A DNA stretch of 52,500 nt from Phenylobacterium deserti. GTDB lineage: Bacteria; Pseudomonadota; Alphaproteobacteria; Caulobacterales; Caulobacteraceae. Position 1 is the first letter of the stretch; every line of letters begins with the position of its first letter. Of this stretch, positions 27,683-36,417 are shown piece after piece. Location of the stretch: the NCBI GenBank assembly GCA_943332615.1, contig CALQQB010000022.1:1-52500 (forward strand), in the 5' to 3' direction. The notes under the pieces are model-generated. The model did no database searches, was not told where the DNA came from, and saw only the letters and a program-made list of their open reading frames with translations. Both the position numbers and the translations under genes were made by a program.

Positions 27683-28615
27683 ATGTTCGATAGAAGAACG
27701 GTATCAACTGGGCTGATCGGGGCGGCGGTGGCGTCACCAGGCCACGCGGCCACCGGCCGCGTGATCTCTGGACAGCCGACCTGGAGCGAGTCGGCGATGG
27801 TTCTCTATTTTGATGAGCCGCTGCGTAACGGCTTCAGCTTGCGACTTTCGCGCTACCCTGAGCGGAACGAGACCTGGGTATGGGTCCATGTGCTCGTCGA
27901 CGGCGAGCTCTACGCGTTCACCGAGCGGCGGATTCGCTGCGGCCCCGAGCGCGTGACCCCTGACCTGGCCATCGGTATCTATTCAGCGCCCGGACTGGAT
28001 GTGCGCATGACCCGCGCCGGCCCATCGAAGGCGATGACCGCGCTGTCCTTCACGGCCAGAGTCAACGCCCATCGCGGCACGAGCGGAGTCGATGGGCCGG
28101 GCCAGACACCCGTGGTTCTAGAGGGCGTCTTCCTGCCTGGCCCGCTGCGTGACGGCTCGCCCGAAGGCCGCTTTGAGCGCACAGGCAAGTTCCAGGCGAC
28201 CCTGCAGGCCGGCGGCAAGCGCGCGTTTGTCCGGGGCCTAGGCAAGGTTCATGAGCAAACCCAGACAGCGCCCCGGTTCGATCCGCCCTTCACCTACGCC
28301 ATGTGCTGGGGACCGGATGCCTCGATGGTCGGGCTGCTCAGCCCTAAGGGCGGCTATGGCGATGTCGAGATCGCCGGACGTGATCGGCCGATGGCGAGCT
28401 TCCGGATCGAGCCCTGGGCGCCGACCCGACGGTTCGTGGCGACGCTGAAGGACGGTGATCGCATCGAGGGCGAGGCCGAGACGATCTACCGCTACCAGGT
28501 CCCTATCTTCGGCAAGGCGTGGCAGGGACGGATCGTGCGCGCCAAGATTGAGGGCCACCCGATGGTCGGCATGATCAATGACTGGCGACCGGAGGCGCAG
28601 CCCTATGGACTTTGA
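27683..28615 (+). CDS. Tat-exported protein of unknown function, CrtC/AttH-like (lipocalin-type) fold suspected
   Basis: The 310-residue protein starts with a twin-arginine signal (MFDRRTVSTGLIGAAVASPG, then HAA). AGGAGA sits 6 bases before the ATG. The mature part opens PTWSESAMVLYFDEPLRNGF and SLRLSRYPERNETWVWVHVL, a pattern like the N-terminus of CrtC/AttH-related and DUF7064-type proteins. Later come FTYAMCWGPDASMVGLLSPK, FRIEPWAPTRRFVATLKDGD and IEGEAETIYRYQVPIFGKAW. Such proteins bind or modify lipophilic substrates; this assignment is by eye and weak. Its end overlaps the next gene's start by 11 bases, so the two form an operon. Confidence 0.65.
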   Translation: MFDRRTVSTGLIGAAVASPGHAATGRVISGQPTWSESAMVLYFDEPLRNGFSLRLSRYPERNETWVWVHVLVDGELYAFTERRIRCGPERVTPDLAIGIYSAPGLDVRMTRAGPSKAMTALSFTARVNAHRGTSGVDGPGQTPVVLEGVFLPGPLRDGSPEGRFERTGKFQATLQAGGKRAFVRGLGKVHEQTQTAPRFDPPFTYAMCWGPDASMVGLLSPKGGYGDVEIAGRDRPMASFRIEPWAPTRRFVATLKDGDRIEGEAETIYRYQVPIFGKAWQGRIVRAKIEGHPMVGMINDWRPEAQPYGL

Positions 28616-29630
28616 CCGCAGAACCCTGCTCTCGGCGGGTGCTGCCGTGCCTTTCGCCGGAAGCGCGCGATCGCAGGACGCCTCGTTGGAGGTCGGACCC
28701 TATGAAGTCGCCACTGTCGAGCAGATGGACCTCGTCGATACCGTCGGCGGCCGTACAATCCAGACCCGGGCCATCTATCCTGCCAAACCTGGCCGCTATC
28801 CCGGCATCGTCTTCAGCCATGGGTTTGGCGGCTCGTTGAAGACGTTCCCCAACACCGGCAAGATATGGGCGAGCCACGGCTATGTTGTGCTGCACCCGAC
28901 CCACATAGACTCGCTGGGATTTCCCAGCACCAAGGTCGAACCGGCCGACGCCGAGGTCATGCGCAGGTTCCGCGAGACCCGCGCTACCCCCGATCCCGCG
29001 ACCCTCGCCGCCTTCGTCCAGGTCCTTGATCACCCCTATTTCATCGCCAGCCGGTTGGAGGACGTAAACTGCCTGCTACGGCTTTGGAAGACGGGCGGGT
29101 CCGGCATGGACGAGACCGTGCGAGCCCGTACCGACACGAGCAAATTAGGCATGAGCGGCCACTCTTTCGGCGGCTACACCACCCTGGTTTGCGCTGGCGC
29201 CAGGCTCGACCCGCCGGTGGACAAACCCGTGCCCTCCGGCTTTGCCGGTTTCCTGATGATGAGCGGCCAAGGACCCGGGCGCATGGGCCTGAACGAAGGT
29301 AGCTTCTCGGGCGTCACCGCGCCCCTGATGGCCACCACAGGGACCCGCGACTTTGGCGCGGCGAACGAGACCCCGCCCTGGCGATTAAGGCCCTATGACC
29401 TGAGCCCGTCCGGGAACAAATACGCCGTCGTGGTCGAAGGCTTTCGCCATTCCGACTTCGATCCGGCAGCCGGCGATCCGGTGATGGGCGTGCGAGGCGC
29501 GGTGCTGCACCGCTTCCAAATCAATTTCTGGGACACGGTGCTGAAGAAGGACCCTGCTGGATTCCGCCGACTCGACGCCCGTGCTGCAGGCTCCCAAGCG
29601 GCCGACCCGGTCTGGATACGCCGCCGCTGA
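28605..29630 (+). CDS. Tat-exported alpha/beta hydrolase, chlorophyllase/PAF-acetylhydrolase-like
   Basis: The 341-residue protein has a twin-arginine signal ([20 protein letters not shown]). The hydrolase core shows the oxyanion region YPGIVFSHGFGGSLKTF, WASHGYVVLHPTHIDS and the nucleophile elbow GMSGHSFGGYTT. APLMATTGTRDFG carries the likely acid residue and EGFRHSDF the likely histidine. This arrangement matches the chlorophyllase/dienelactone and PAF-acetylhydrolase-like esterases. GGAGG lies 10 bases before the ATG, within the end of the preceding gene, so the two are translated from one message. Both proteins carry the same FDRRT signal start, suggesting they work together in the periplasm; the substrate is unknown. 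Confidence 0.82.
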   Translation: MDFDRRTLLSAGAAVPFAGSARSQDASLEVGPYEVATVEQMDLVDTVGGRTIQTRAIYPAKPGRYPGIVFSHGFGGSLKTFPNTGKIWASHGYVVLHPTHIDSLGFPSTKVEPADAEVMRRFRETRATPDPATLAAFVQVLDHPYFIASRLEDVNCLLRLWKTGGSGMDETVRARTDTSKLGMSGHSFGGYTTLVCAGARLDPPVDKPVPSGFAGFLMMSGQGPGRMGLNEGSFSGVTAPLMATTGTRDFGAANETPPWRLRPYDLSPSGNKYAVVVEGFRHSDFDPAAGDPVMGVRGAVLHRFQINFWDTVLKKDPAGFRRLDARAAGSQAADPVWIRRR

Positions 29631-29681
29631 CTTGATGCCCAAACAACAATCAACAATAATTTAGGGTTGTGAGGCGATTAA

Positions 29682-30659
29682 ATGATTGAATTTAAACTAA
29701 TGATTGAATTTTGCACTCATCTGTTAATAACAACAGTCGGAGCGTTTCTATTCTATTTTGTAGCAGTTTTATCACGTAGATCGTGGTTTATTGAAAAGCT
29801 TCCTAATTACTTTCAGGGAATTGCTCAGGCGCCCCTTCAGAGGACAATAACTCTTATTATAGCTTTATTTCTATTTTTCACGAATGTTTTTTACTTATCG
29901 CCAAAGTACTATATTTCGAAAAATAACGAAGCGCACAAAAAAATTGAAGAATCAGCTCTTCAAATTAAAAATGACAAATTGTCTGATAGATCATTGAAAT
30001 TTGCAATTAGTTCTAGACCTGATGAGCAGGTTCAGTTTGAGAAACTGATTAAAGAACAATTAGACACGGAAGACGATCGGAAAAATGTTAAATCTGATGA
30101 CCCAGATTTATTTGCTAAGAATATTAAATATAGAAATAGCCTAATAGAAACAGAAAAACTTATATGCAGTATTTTTCGGGGTGACAAATCTTATAAAATT
30201 AACAATTGGACTGGATACATCGTTTTTAATCTAGAAGATCTAGATAACGGGCGGCAAGTTAATAGTTCTAGATTTCTTTCTTATGCAATTTATCTTCCAA
30301 CTAGCTTAGATGATAATAATTACCGCGGCGAAGACGACAAAATAGAATTAAGAAGTGGAAAGTTTTTCTACGACGCATATCATACTTTAGTAAAAGAAGA
30401 AGATAATCCTATCTTTTTTAAAGATTTATTGAACATCAAAAAGATGTCTTCTTCTGCTTATCCGGATCCCGGGAAAGATCCGGTCGTCGTGTTCTCAGGA
30501 CGGTTTTTTTCAGCAGCTGACAAGGTCAAGATACCTGGAGAGAAGCCGGGTTTTGAATGCTTACGTAGAAATTCCGACATACCATCTGGTGGAATTTTCA
30601 GCGAAAAGCCCGAAGGTCCAGGATTTCACTTCAAATTGACAGCTGTGCGGCTCCAATAG
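29682..30659 (+). CDS. AT-rich orphan membrane protein of unknown function
   Basis: The 325-residue protein matches no family I know. Two hydrophobic segments near the N-terminus (about residues 10-30, CTHLLITTVGAFLFYFVAVL; about 53-73, RTITLIIALFLFFTNVFYLS) flank a short loop. A large, lysine-rich, charged soluble domain follows (NNEAHKKIEESALQIKNDKL, KLIKEQLDTEDDRKNVKSDD, NNWTGYIVFNLEDLDNG, GKFFYDAYHTLVKEED). Base composition is sharply AT-rich, with AAA, ATT and TTA codons dominating, against a G/C-rich background on both sides; this marks recent foreign origin. GTGAGG precedes the ATG by 8 bases; a second in-frame ATG is at 29700. Nothing about its role can be stated from context. Confidence 0.8.
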   Translation: MIEFKLMIEFCTHLLITTVGAFLFYFVAVLSRRSWFIEKLPNYFQGIAQAPLQRTITLIIALFLFFTNVFYLSPKYYISKNNEAHKKIEESALQIKNDKLSDRSLKFAISSRPDEQVQFEKLIKEQLDTEDDRKNVKSDDPDLFAKNIKYRNSLIETEKLICSIFRGDKSYKINNWTGYIVFNLEDLDNGRQVNSSRFLSYAIYLPTSLDDNNYRGEDDKIELRSGKFFYDAYHTLVKEEDNPIFFKDLLNIKKMSSSAYPDPGKDPVVVFSGRFFSAADKVKIPGEKPGFECLRRNSDIPSGGIFSEKPEGPGFHFKLTAVRLQ

Positions 30660-30672
30660 CGGATTGGCCTGG

Positions 30673-30795
30673 TGCGGGGGGCATCGCGTAATTGAAGTAG
30701 GCCCATCCTCCTTCGTGAAGCGCAGCGATCCACTCGCTCCGACTTCGTAGTCCAAGGCTTGGATGGGCCTACTTCAATTACGCGATGTCCCCGCA
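30673..30795. repeat. inverted repeat, two 35-nt arms around a 53-nt centre
   Basis: The left arm (30673-30707) and right arm (30761-30795) are complementary over about 35 positions, differing only at a GG/A step. Both contain GTAATTGAAGTAGGCCCATC or its complement. The right arm includes AATTACGCGATGTCCCC, also at 26096. It could be a REP-pair/miniature mobile element or a hairpin terminator-like structure. It lies just after the AT-rich gene. Confidence 0.85.
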
Positions 30796-30891
30796 GTAGC
30801 TCGAGCCACGAAGGGTCTAGCCATGGCCGGCGTTGCACGGCAATATATGAACTATACGATGTAAATCTAACAACTGTTCGAGGACCCGCCC

Positions 30892-31896
30892 ATGGCCCTG
30901 CCGCCCGTTCTCCGCGACCGTCTGCGCCTGCCGGTCATTGCCAGCCCGCTGTTCATCATCTCGGTTCCCGAACTGGTGATCGCCCAGTGCAAGGCCGGCA
31001 TCGTCGGCTCGTTCCCGGCGCTGAACGCGCGGCCGGCGGCGATGCTGGACGAGTGGCTGCACCAGATCACCGAGGAACTGGCGATCTGGGACCGCGACCA
31101 TCCGGACACCCCGGCCGCGCCCTTCGCCGTGAACCACATCGTCCACAAGACCAGCGACCGGCTGATGCACGACGTCGAGGCCTCGACCAAGTGGAAGGTC
31201 CCGATCATCATCACCTCGCTGGGCGCCCGCGAGGACGTGAACGCCGCGGTGCATTCCTATGGCGGCGTGGTGCTGCACGACGTGATCACCGACCGCTTCG
31301 CCCGCAAGGCCATCGAGAAGGGCGCCGACGGCCTGATCCCGGTGGCGGCGGGGGCCGGCGGCCATGCCGGATCGCTGTCGCCGTTCGCCCTGGTCAGCGG
31401 CCTGCGGGAGTGGTTCGACGGGCCGATCGCGCTGTCGGGTTCCATCGCCAACGGCCGCGCCATCCTGGGCGCCCAGGCCATGGGCGCGGACCTGGCCTAT
31501 GTGGGCTCGGCCTTCATCGCCACCCAGGAGGCCGCCGCTGCGCAGGGTTACAAGGACATGATCGTCGCCTCGACCGGCGAGGACATCGTCTACACGAACC
31601 TGTTCACCGGCGTTCACGGCAACTATCTGGCGCCGTCGATCGTGGCCTCGGGCCTGGACCCCAACGACCTGCCCAAGTCCGACCCCTCGGCCATGAACTT
31701 CGGTTCCGGCGGGAACACGAAGTCCAAGGCCTGGCGCGACATCTGGGGCTGCGGCCAGGGCATCGGCGCGGTGAAGGACATCCCCACGGCCGGCGAACTG
31801 ATCGCCCGCCTGTCGGCGGAGTATGAGGCGGCCAAGGCGGAACTGGCGCTGAAAACCTCGTTCACCGCGGGCCGGGTGCTGCTGGCGGCGGAGTAG
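30892..31896 (+). CDS. nitronate monooxygenase family flavoprotein (second copy)
   Basis: This is an FMN-dependent TIM-barrel protein of 334 residues, distinct from the one at 10920. It opens with LPVIASPLFIISVPELVIAQ, CKAGIVGSFPALNAR. HIVHKTSDRL and VPIIITSLGAREDVNAAVHS follow. The catalytic-histidine and FMN region are in GLIPVAAGAGGHAGSLSPFA, IALSGSIANGRAILGAQAMG and LAYVGSAFIATQEA. The usual reaction is oxidation of nitronates, but this subtype also includes enzymes described as 2-nitropropane dioxygenase-like and trans-enoyl reductase-like, so the substrate is uncertain. The start is marked by a run of G and A about 10 bases before ATG. It stands alone after the accessory block. Confidence 0.88.
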   Translation: MALPPVLRDRLRLPVIASPLFIISVPELVIAQCKAGIVGSFPALNARPAAMLDEWLHQITEELAIWDRDHPDTPAAPFAVNHIVHKTSDRLMHDVEASTKWKVPIIITSLGAREDVNAAVHSYGGVVLHDVITDRFARKAIEKGADGLIPVAAGAGGHAGSLSPFALVSGLREWFDGPIALSGSIANGRAILGAQAMGADLAYVGSAFIATQEAAAAQGYKDMIVASTGEDIVYTNLFTGVHGNYLAPSIVASGLDPNDLPKSDPSAMNFGSGGNTKSKAWRDIWGCGQGIGAVKDIPTAGELIARLSAEYEAAKAELALKTSFTAGRVLLAAE

Positions 31897-31937
31897 GCGA
31901 AGGCCGGCCCCAGAATTTCTGCAGGTCGCCATCAGCT

Positions 31938-31962
31938 TATTCCCACTTACTCGCTAGGAATA
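31938..31962. promoter_or_regulatory. candidate operator upstream of the sulfate-uptake operon
   Basis: TATTCC and GGAATA form an inverted repeat with a 13-base spacer, 44 bases before the porin start. LysR-type regulators of sulfur genes (CysB/Cbl) bind sites of this general kind. The link to a sulfur regulator is inference; no such regulator gene is in the window. Confidence 0.4.
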
Positions 31963-32005
31963 GCAGGCCTAGCTTTCCCCTCAGACCGCTGGAGAGGGAG
32001 AAAGC

Positions 32006-33607
32006 ATGTCTGCGGCAGGATATTCGAGACCGATGACGGCGGCGGGCCTGGCCCTGTTGCTTTGCGGCGTCGCGCCGGCGGCCCTCGCCCAGCAGGCCCA
32101 AACCCAGCAGGCCCTGGCGACGGCGTCCACCCAAGCCACGGGCATCAGCCAGGAACAGCTGCTGGCGCTGGTCGGCCGCCTGGATGCGCTGGAGCAGCGC
32201 AACGAAGCCCTGGAAGCCCAGATCCTCGACCTGAAGGCCGCCCAGGCCAGCGGCAACCAGGCCCTGCGCGAGCAGGCCAGCGCCAACACCGTCTCCCTGG
32301 CCAATGGCCGGCCGACCTTCGCGACCGGGGACGGCCAGTTCACCGCCTCGATCCGCGGCATCATCCAGCTGGACGCCGCCCAGTATGACCAGCGTCGGCC
32401 GGGGACCCTGGCCGCCGACGTCCGCCGCGGCTCAGTGGGGGACGCCACCGAGGCCGACCGCGCCCGTGATCTGGGCGACGGCACCAACTTCCGCCGGGTG
32501 CGCCTGGGCGTCGAGGGCAAGGCCTGGGGCGACTGGAACTACAACCTGCTGCTCGACTTCGGCGGCTCCGGCGTCGAGGAAGCCGGCAAGATCACCAACG
32601 CCTACGTCGAGTACGCCGGGCTTCAGCCCCTGAAGTTCCGGGTCGGCGCCTTCGCCCCGATCACGGGTCTCGAGGACGCCACCCTCAACACCGCCTCGCT
32701 GTTCCCGGAGCGCGCGGCGGTGACAGAACTGGTCCGCGGGTTTGCGGGCGGCGACGGCCGGACCGGCGCGGCGGTGCTGGCCAACGGCGACCGCTGGAGT
32801 GTGTTCGGCGGCGTCACCGGGGCCACGGTCGTGACCCAGAATTTCGACGAACAGCTGGGCGTGGTCGGCCGGATCACCTGGCTGCCGATGAAGGGCCAAG
32901 ACAGCCTGGTCCACGTCGGCGCGAACGTGAACCTGATCGTCAACCCGGCCACCACCGGCCCGGATATCGCGCCGGCTGGCGCGGCCTCCCCGGTGCGCCT
33001 GCGCGAGCGGCCGGAGTTGCGGGTCGATGGCACGCGGCTGATCGACACCGGGAATATCGACGCCGATAGCCTCTCCAGCTACGGCCTGGAACTCGGCTGG
33101 CAGCAGAAGCGGTTCACCCTGCAGGGCGAGTATTTCTGGATCGACGTGGCGCGGCGCAACAGCCTGCTCGCCGGCCCGAAGTTCAGCGGCTGGTATGGTC
33201 AGGCGGCCTGGACGCTGACCGGCCAGGCCCGGCGTTATAACACCGCCAACGGTGGTTTCGATGTGCCGCGCGTGGAGGCTCCCTTCAGCCTCAAGGCCAA
33301 GACCTGGGGCATCTGGGAGCTGGCCGCCCGCTACTCCGAGCTGGACCTGAACTATCGCCCGGGCGGCGCCGGGACCGCACCGAGCGCCTCGGCCGTGCGC
33401 GGCGGGGACCAGAAGATCTTCACCCTCGGGCTCAACTGGTATCCCAACAACAACGTCCGCTTCCTCGCCGACTACCAGCGCGCCGAGGTGCGCCGCCTCT
33501 CGCCGGGCGGCGCCACCTTTGGCGCCGGCGCGCTCACGCCGCCGGCGGGCGCACAGATCGGCCAGGACCTCAACATCTGGTCCTTCCGCACCCAGTACGC
33601 CTTCTAA
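32006..33607 (+). CDS. outer-membrane porin, OprP/OprO type, probably for sulfate
   Basis: The 533-residue protein has a cleavable signal ([19 protein letters not shown]). A coiled-coil stretch follows ([20 protein letters not shown], then [10 protein letters not shown]), as in trimeric OprP-family porins that anchor to peptidoglycan. A 16-stranded barrel is suggested by repeated aromatic-ended strands ([65 protein letters not shown]). The last residue is Phe (FRTQYAF), the outer-membrane sorting signal. OprP relatives select phosphate or pyrophosphate, but this gene leads directly into sulfate ABC genes 25 bases away, which argues for oxyanion uptake of sulfate. GAGAGGGAG gives a good ribosome site. 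Confidence 0.88.
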   Translation: MSAAGYSRPMTAAGLALLLCGVAPAALAQQAQTQQALATASTQATGISQEQLLALVGRLDALEQRNEALEAQILDLKAAQASGNQALREQASANTVSLANGRPTFATGDGQFTASIRGIIQLDAAQYDQRRPGTLAADVRRGSVGDATEADRARDLGDGTNFRRVRLGVEGKAWGDWNYNLLLDFGGSGVEEAGKITNAYVEYAGLQPLKFRVGAFAPITGLEDATLNTASLFPERAAVTELVRGFAGGDGRTGAAVLANGDRWSVFGGVTGATVVTQNFDEQLGVVGRITWLPMKGQDSLVHVGANVNLIVNPATTGPDIAPAGAASPVRLRERPELRVDGTRLIDTGNIDADSLSSYGLELGWQQKRFTLQGEYFWIDVARRNSLLAGPKFSGWYGQAAWTLTGQARRYNTANGGFDVPRVEAPFSLKAKTWGIWELAARYSELDLNYRPGGAGTAPSASAVRGGDQKIFTLGLNWYPNNNVRFLADYQRAEVRRLSPGGATFGAGALTPPAGAQIGQDLNIWSFRTQYAF

Positions 33608-33632
33608 GCCTGAACATCAGGGACCTAGACAC

Positions 33633-34679
33633 ATGACCCAATCCCATACCCTGAGCCGCCCCCTTAGCTTGAGCCGAAGGGGCCTGCTGGCCAGCGGCGC
33701 AGGGGCCGGCACCGCGGCGCTGCTCCCGGCCGCAGCGCTGGCGCAGGCTCTCAAGCCCGCCACCCTCCTGAACGTCAGCTACGACCCGACCCGGGAGCTC
33801 TACAAGGAGGTGAACGCCGCCTTCGCCGCGTACTGGAAGGGCCGCACCGGCCAGGTGCTGACCCTGCAGCAGAGCCATGGCGGCTCGGGCAAGCAGGCCC
33901 GCTCGGTGATCGACGGCCTCCAGGCCGATGTCGTCACCCTGGCGCTGGCCGCCGACATCGACGAGATCGCCGCGCGCGCCAAGCTGCTGCCGGCCAACTG
34001 GCAGAGCCGCCTGCCCAACAACTCCACGCCCTACACGTCGACGATCGTGTTCCTGGTGCGCAAGGGCAATCCCTGGAAGATTCGCGACTGGCCGGACCTG
34101 ATCAAGCCCGGCATCGGGGTGATCACGCCCAACCCGAAGACCTCCGGCGGCGCGCGCTGGGCCTATCTGGCGGCCTATCAGGCGGCGGCGAAGACCGGCG
34201 GCGACGCGGCGGCTCAGGCCTATCTCACCAAGCTGTTCAAGAACGTGCCCGTGCTCGACACCGGGGCCCGTGGCTCCACCACCACCTTCGCCCAGCGCAA
34301 GATCGGCGACGTACTGCTGTCCTGGGAGAACGAGGCGTTCCTGACGATCGACGAGTTCGGGCCGAACTTCGACATCGTCTATCCGTCCAGCTCGATCCTG
34401 GCCGAGCCGCCGGTGGCGCTGGTGGACAAGAACGTCGATCGCCACGGCACACGCACTGTCGCCACCGGCTACCTGAACTTCCTCTACAGCCCGCGCGCCC
34501 AGGAGATCATCGCCAGGCACCACTTCCGCCCGCGCGATCCGGCGGCGGCGGCCAAGTACGCCAGTGCGTTCAAGCAGATCCCGCTGGTCACCATCGATGG
34601 CGCGTTCGGCGGCTGGAAGCAGGCCCAGGCGACCCACTTCGCCGACGGCGGGGTGTTCGACCGGATCTACAAGCCGTGA
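33633..34679 (+). CDS. sulfate ABC transporter periplasmic binding protein
   Basis: The 348-residue protein is exported, apparently by the Tat route ([20 protein letters not shown], cleavage after AQA). The mature part is a classic Sbp/Cys[89 protein letters not shown] and [13 protein letters not shown]. These segments hold the serine, glycine and aspartate contacts for the bound sulfate in characterised members. It binds sulfate (or thiosulfate) and delivers it to CysT/CysW. The stop overlaps the next gene's GTG start (GTGA), so translation is coupled. Confidence 0.93.
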   Translation: MTQSHTLSRPLSLSRRGLLASGAGAGTAALLPAAALAQALKPATLLNVSYDPTRELYKEVNAAFAAYWKGRTGQVLTLQQSHGGSGKQARSVIDGLQADVVTLALAADIDEIAARAKLLPANWQSRLPNNSTPYTSTIVFLVRKGNPWKIRDWPDLIKPGIGVITPNPKTSGGARWAYLAAYQAAAKTGGDAAAQAYLTKLFKNVPVLDTGARGSTTTFAQRKIGDVLLSWENEAFLTIDEFGPNFDIVYPSSSILAEPPVALVDKNVDRHGTRTVATGYLNFLYSPRAQEIIARHHFRPRDPAAAAKYASAFKQIPLVTIDGAFGGWKQAQATHFADGGVFDRIYKP

Positions 34680-35566
34680 CCGACCGCTTCACCGCAGCCC
34701 CGGTCGTCCGGCCGCTGAACGACCCCTGGCCCCGGCGGCCGCGGCTGGTGGAGCACTCGGTGCTGCCCGGCTTCAAGCTGTCGCTGGGGATCACCCTGGT
34801 CTACCTGGCGCTGATCGTCCTGCTACCGTTGTCGCTGCTGGCGATCCGGCCGTGGGAGCTCGGGTTCGACGGCATCGTCAAGACGTTGACCGACCCGCGC
34901 GTGGCGTCGGCGCTGCGGCTCACCTTTGGCATCTCGCTTTTGGCGGCGCTCACCAACGCTCCGTTGGGCCTGCTCGTGGCCTGGACGCTGACCCGCTACC
35001 AGTTCCCTGGCCGCCGGCTGATGGACGCGCTGGTGGACCTGCCGTTCGCCCTGCCGACCGCGGTGGCGGGCATCGCGTTGACCGCCATCTACGCGCCGAC
35101 CGGGCCGCTGGGCGCCCTGGCGGAGAAGGTTGGGCTCAAGACCGCCTATTCGCCGCTGGGCATCTTCATCGCCCTGGTCTTCATCGGCCTGCCGTTCGTG
35201 GTCCGCTCCGTGCAGCCGGTGCTGCAGGACCTGGACAAGGATGTGGAGGAGGCGGCCCAGACCCTGGGCGCCAGCGACCTACAGCGGGCGGCCTATGTGG
35301 TGATCCCGGCGATCGGGCCGGCGCTGCTGTCGGGCATCAGCCTGGCCTTCGCCCGGGCCGTCGGCGAATACGGATCGGTGATCTTCATCGCCGGCAACCT
35401 GCCGATGAAGACCGAGATCGCACCGCTGCTGATCGTCATCAAGCTGGAGCAGTACGACTATGCCGGCGCTTCGGCGATCGGCTGCGCCATGCTGGCCATC
35501 TCGTTCGGGGCCCTGGTGGTGATGAACATTGCCCAGATCTACCTGGCGCGGCGGGGGCGGGCATGA
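34676..35566 (+). CDS. cysT: sulfate ABC transporter permease CysT
   Basis: The 296-residue inner-membrane permease has six predicted helices. Typical family segments are [60 protein letters not shown] and the EAA loop that touches the ATPase ([20 protein letters not shown], then [20 protein letters not shown]). [17 protein letters not shown] is the usual end of the conserved loop. With CysW it forms the transmembrane channel. Start GTG, overlapping the binding-protein gene by 4 bases; stop overlapping cysW by 4 bases. Confidence 0.94.
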   Translation: MTDRFTAAPVVRPLNDPWPRRPRLVEHSVLPGFKLSLGITLVYLALIVLLPLSLLAIRPWELGFDGIVKTLTDPRVASALRLTFGISLLAALTNAPLGLLVAWTLTRYQFPGRRLMDALVDLPFALPTAVAGIALTAIYAPTGPLGALAEKVGLKTAYSPLGIFIALVFIGLPFVVRSVQPVLQDLDKDVEEAAQTLGASDLQRAAYVVIPAIGPALLSGISLAFARAVGEYGSVIFIAGNLPMKTEIAPLLIVIKLEQYDYAGASAIGCAMLAISFGALVVMNIAQIYLARRGRA

Positions 35567-36417
35567 CCGCCGCCGCCATACCCACGCGCCGGCGCCGCGA
35601 CCTGAACCTCGCGCCGCTGATGATCCTGGCTTCGGCCGCGGTCATGGCGGGGCTGATCCTGATGCCGCTGGTGGTGGTGTTCCATGACGCCTTGGCCAAG
35701 GGCGTCGGCGCCTATTTCGCGGCGTTGAAGGAACCCGACGCCCTGGCCGCCGTCCGGCTGACCCTGCTGGTGGCCGCCATTTCGGTGCCGCTGAACGCGG
35801 TGTTCGGTGTCTCGGCCGCCTGGGCGATCAGCAAGTTCGAGTTCCGGGGAAAGAGTGTGCTTCTGACTCTTATCGACATGCCCTTTTCCATCTCGCCGGT
35901 GGTCTCGGGCCTGGTCTGGGTGCTGCTGTTCGGCGCCCAGGGCCTGTTCGGGACCTGGCTGATCGACCACGACGTGAAGATCATCTTCGCCACCCCGGGC
36001 CTGGTGCTCGCGACCATCCTGGTCACCTTCCCCTTCGTCGCTCGCGAACTGATCCCGCTGATGCAGCAGCAGGGCGCTGACGAGGAAGCCGCGGCCCTTA
36101 CCCTGGGCGCCAGCGGCCTGACCACCTTCTGGCGGGTGACCCTGCCCAACATCAAGTGGGCGCTGCTCTACGGCGTCCTGCTCTGCAACGCGCGCGCCAT
36201 GGGCGAATTCGGCGCGGTCTCTGTCGTCTCCGGCCACATCCGTGGCCTGACCAACACTTTGCCCCTTCACGTCGAGGTCCTCTACAATGACTATGACTCC
36301 GTCGGAGCGTTCTCTGCCGCCTCCGTCCTCGCCGGCCTCGGAATCCTCACCCTTGTCCTCAAGTCGGTCCTCGAATGGCGTCATTCCGGTGAGCTTTCGG
36401 CCAACCGAAAACACTAG
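35563..36417 (+). CDS. cysW: sulfate ABC transporter permease CysW
   Basis: The 284-residue permease has about six helices. It shows [80 protein letters not shown] and the EAA loop [40 protein letters not shown]. It pairs with CysT to import sulfate. The next gene, cysA, probably begins inside its last codons, so the four transport genes are translated as a tightly coupled unit. Confidence 0.94.
   Translation: MTAAAIPTRRRRDLNLAPLMILASAAVMAGLILMPLVVVFHDALAKGVGAYFAALKEPDALAAVRLTLLVAAISVPLNAVFGVSAAWAISKFEFRGKSVLLTLIDMPFSISPVVSGLVWVLLFGAQGLFGTWLIDHDVKIIFATPGLVLATILVTFPFVARELIPLMQQQGADEEAAALTLGASGLTTFWRVTLPNIKWALLYGVLLCNARAMGEFGAVSVVSGHIRGLTNTLPLHVEVLYNDYDSVGAFSAASVLAGLGILTLVLKSVLEWRHSGELSANRKH

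Noticed and set aside
30759..31826. Plus-strand 355-residue frame over the nitronate monooxygenase
   Set aside because: It is the wrong frame of the real gene at 30892, with Arg/Gly/Pro-rich content.
36287..36388. Upstream extension of CysA to an ATG inside cysW
   Set aside because: A Ser/Pro-rich stretch made of cysW codons read out of frame; CysA homology starts after the GTG at 36389.
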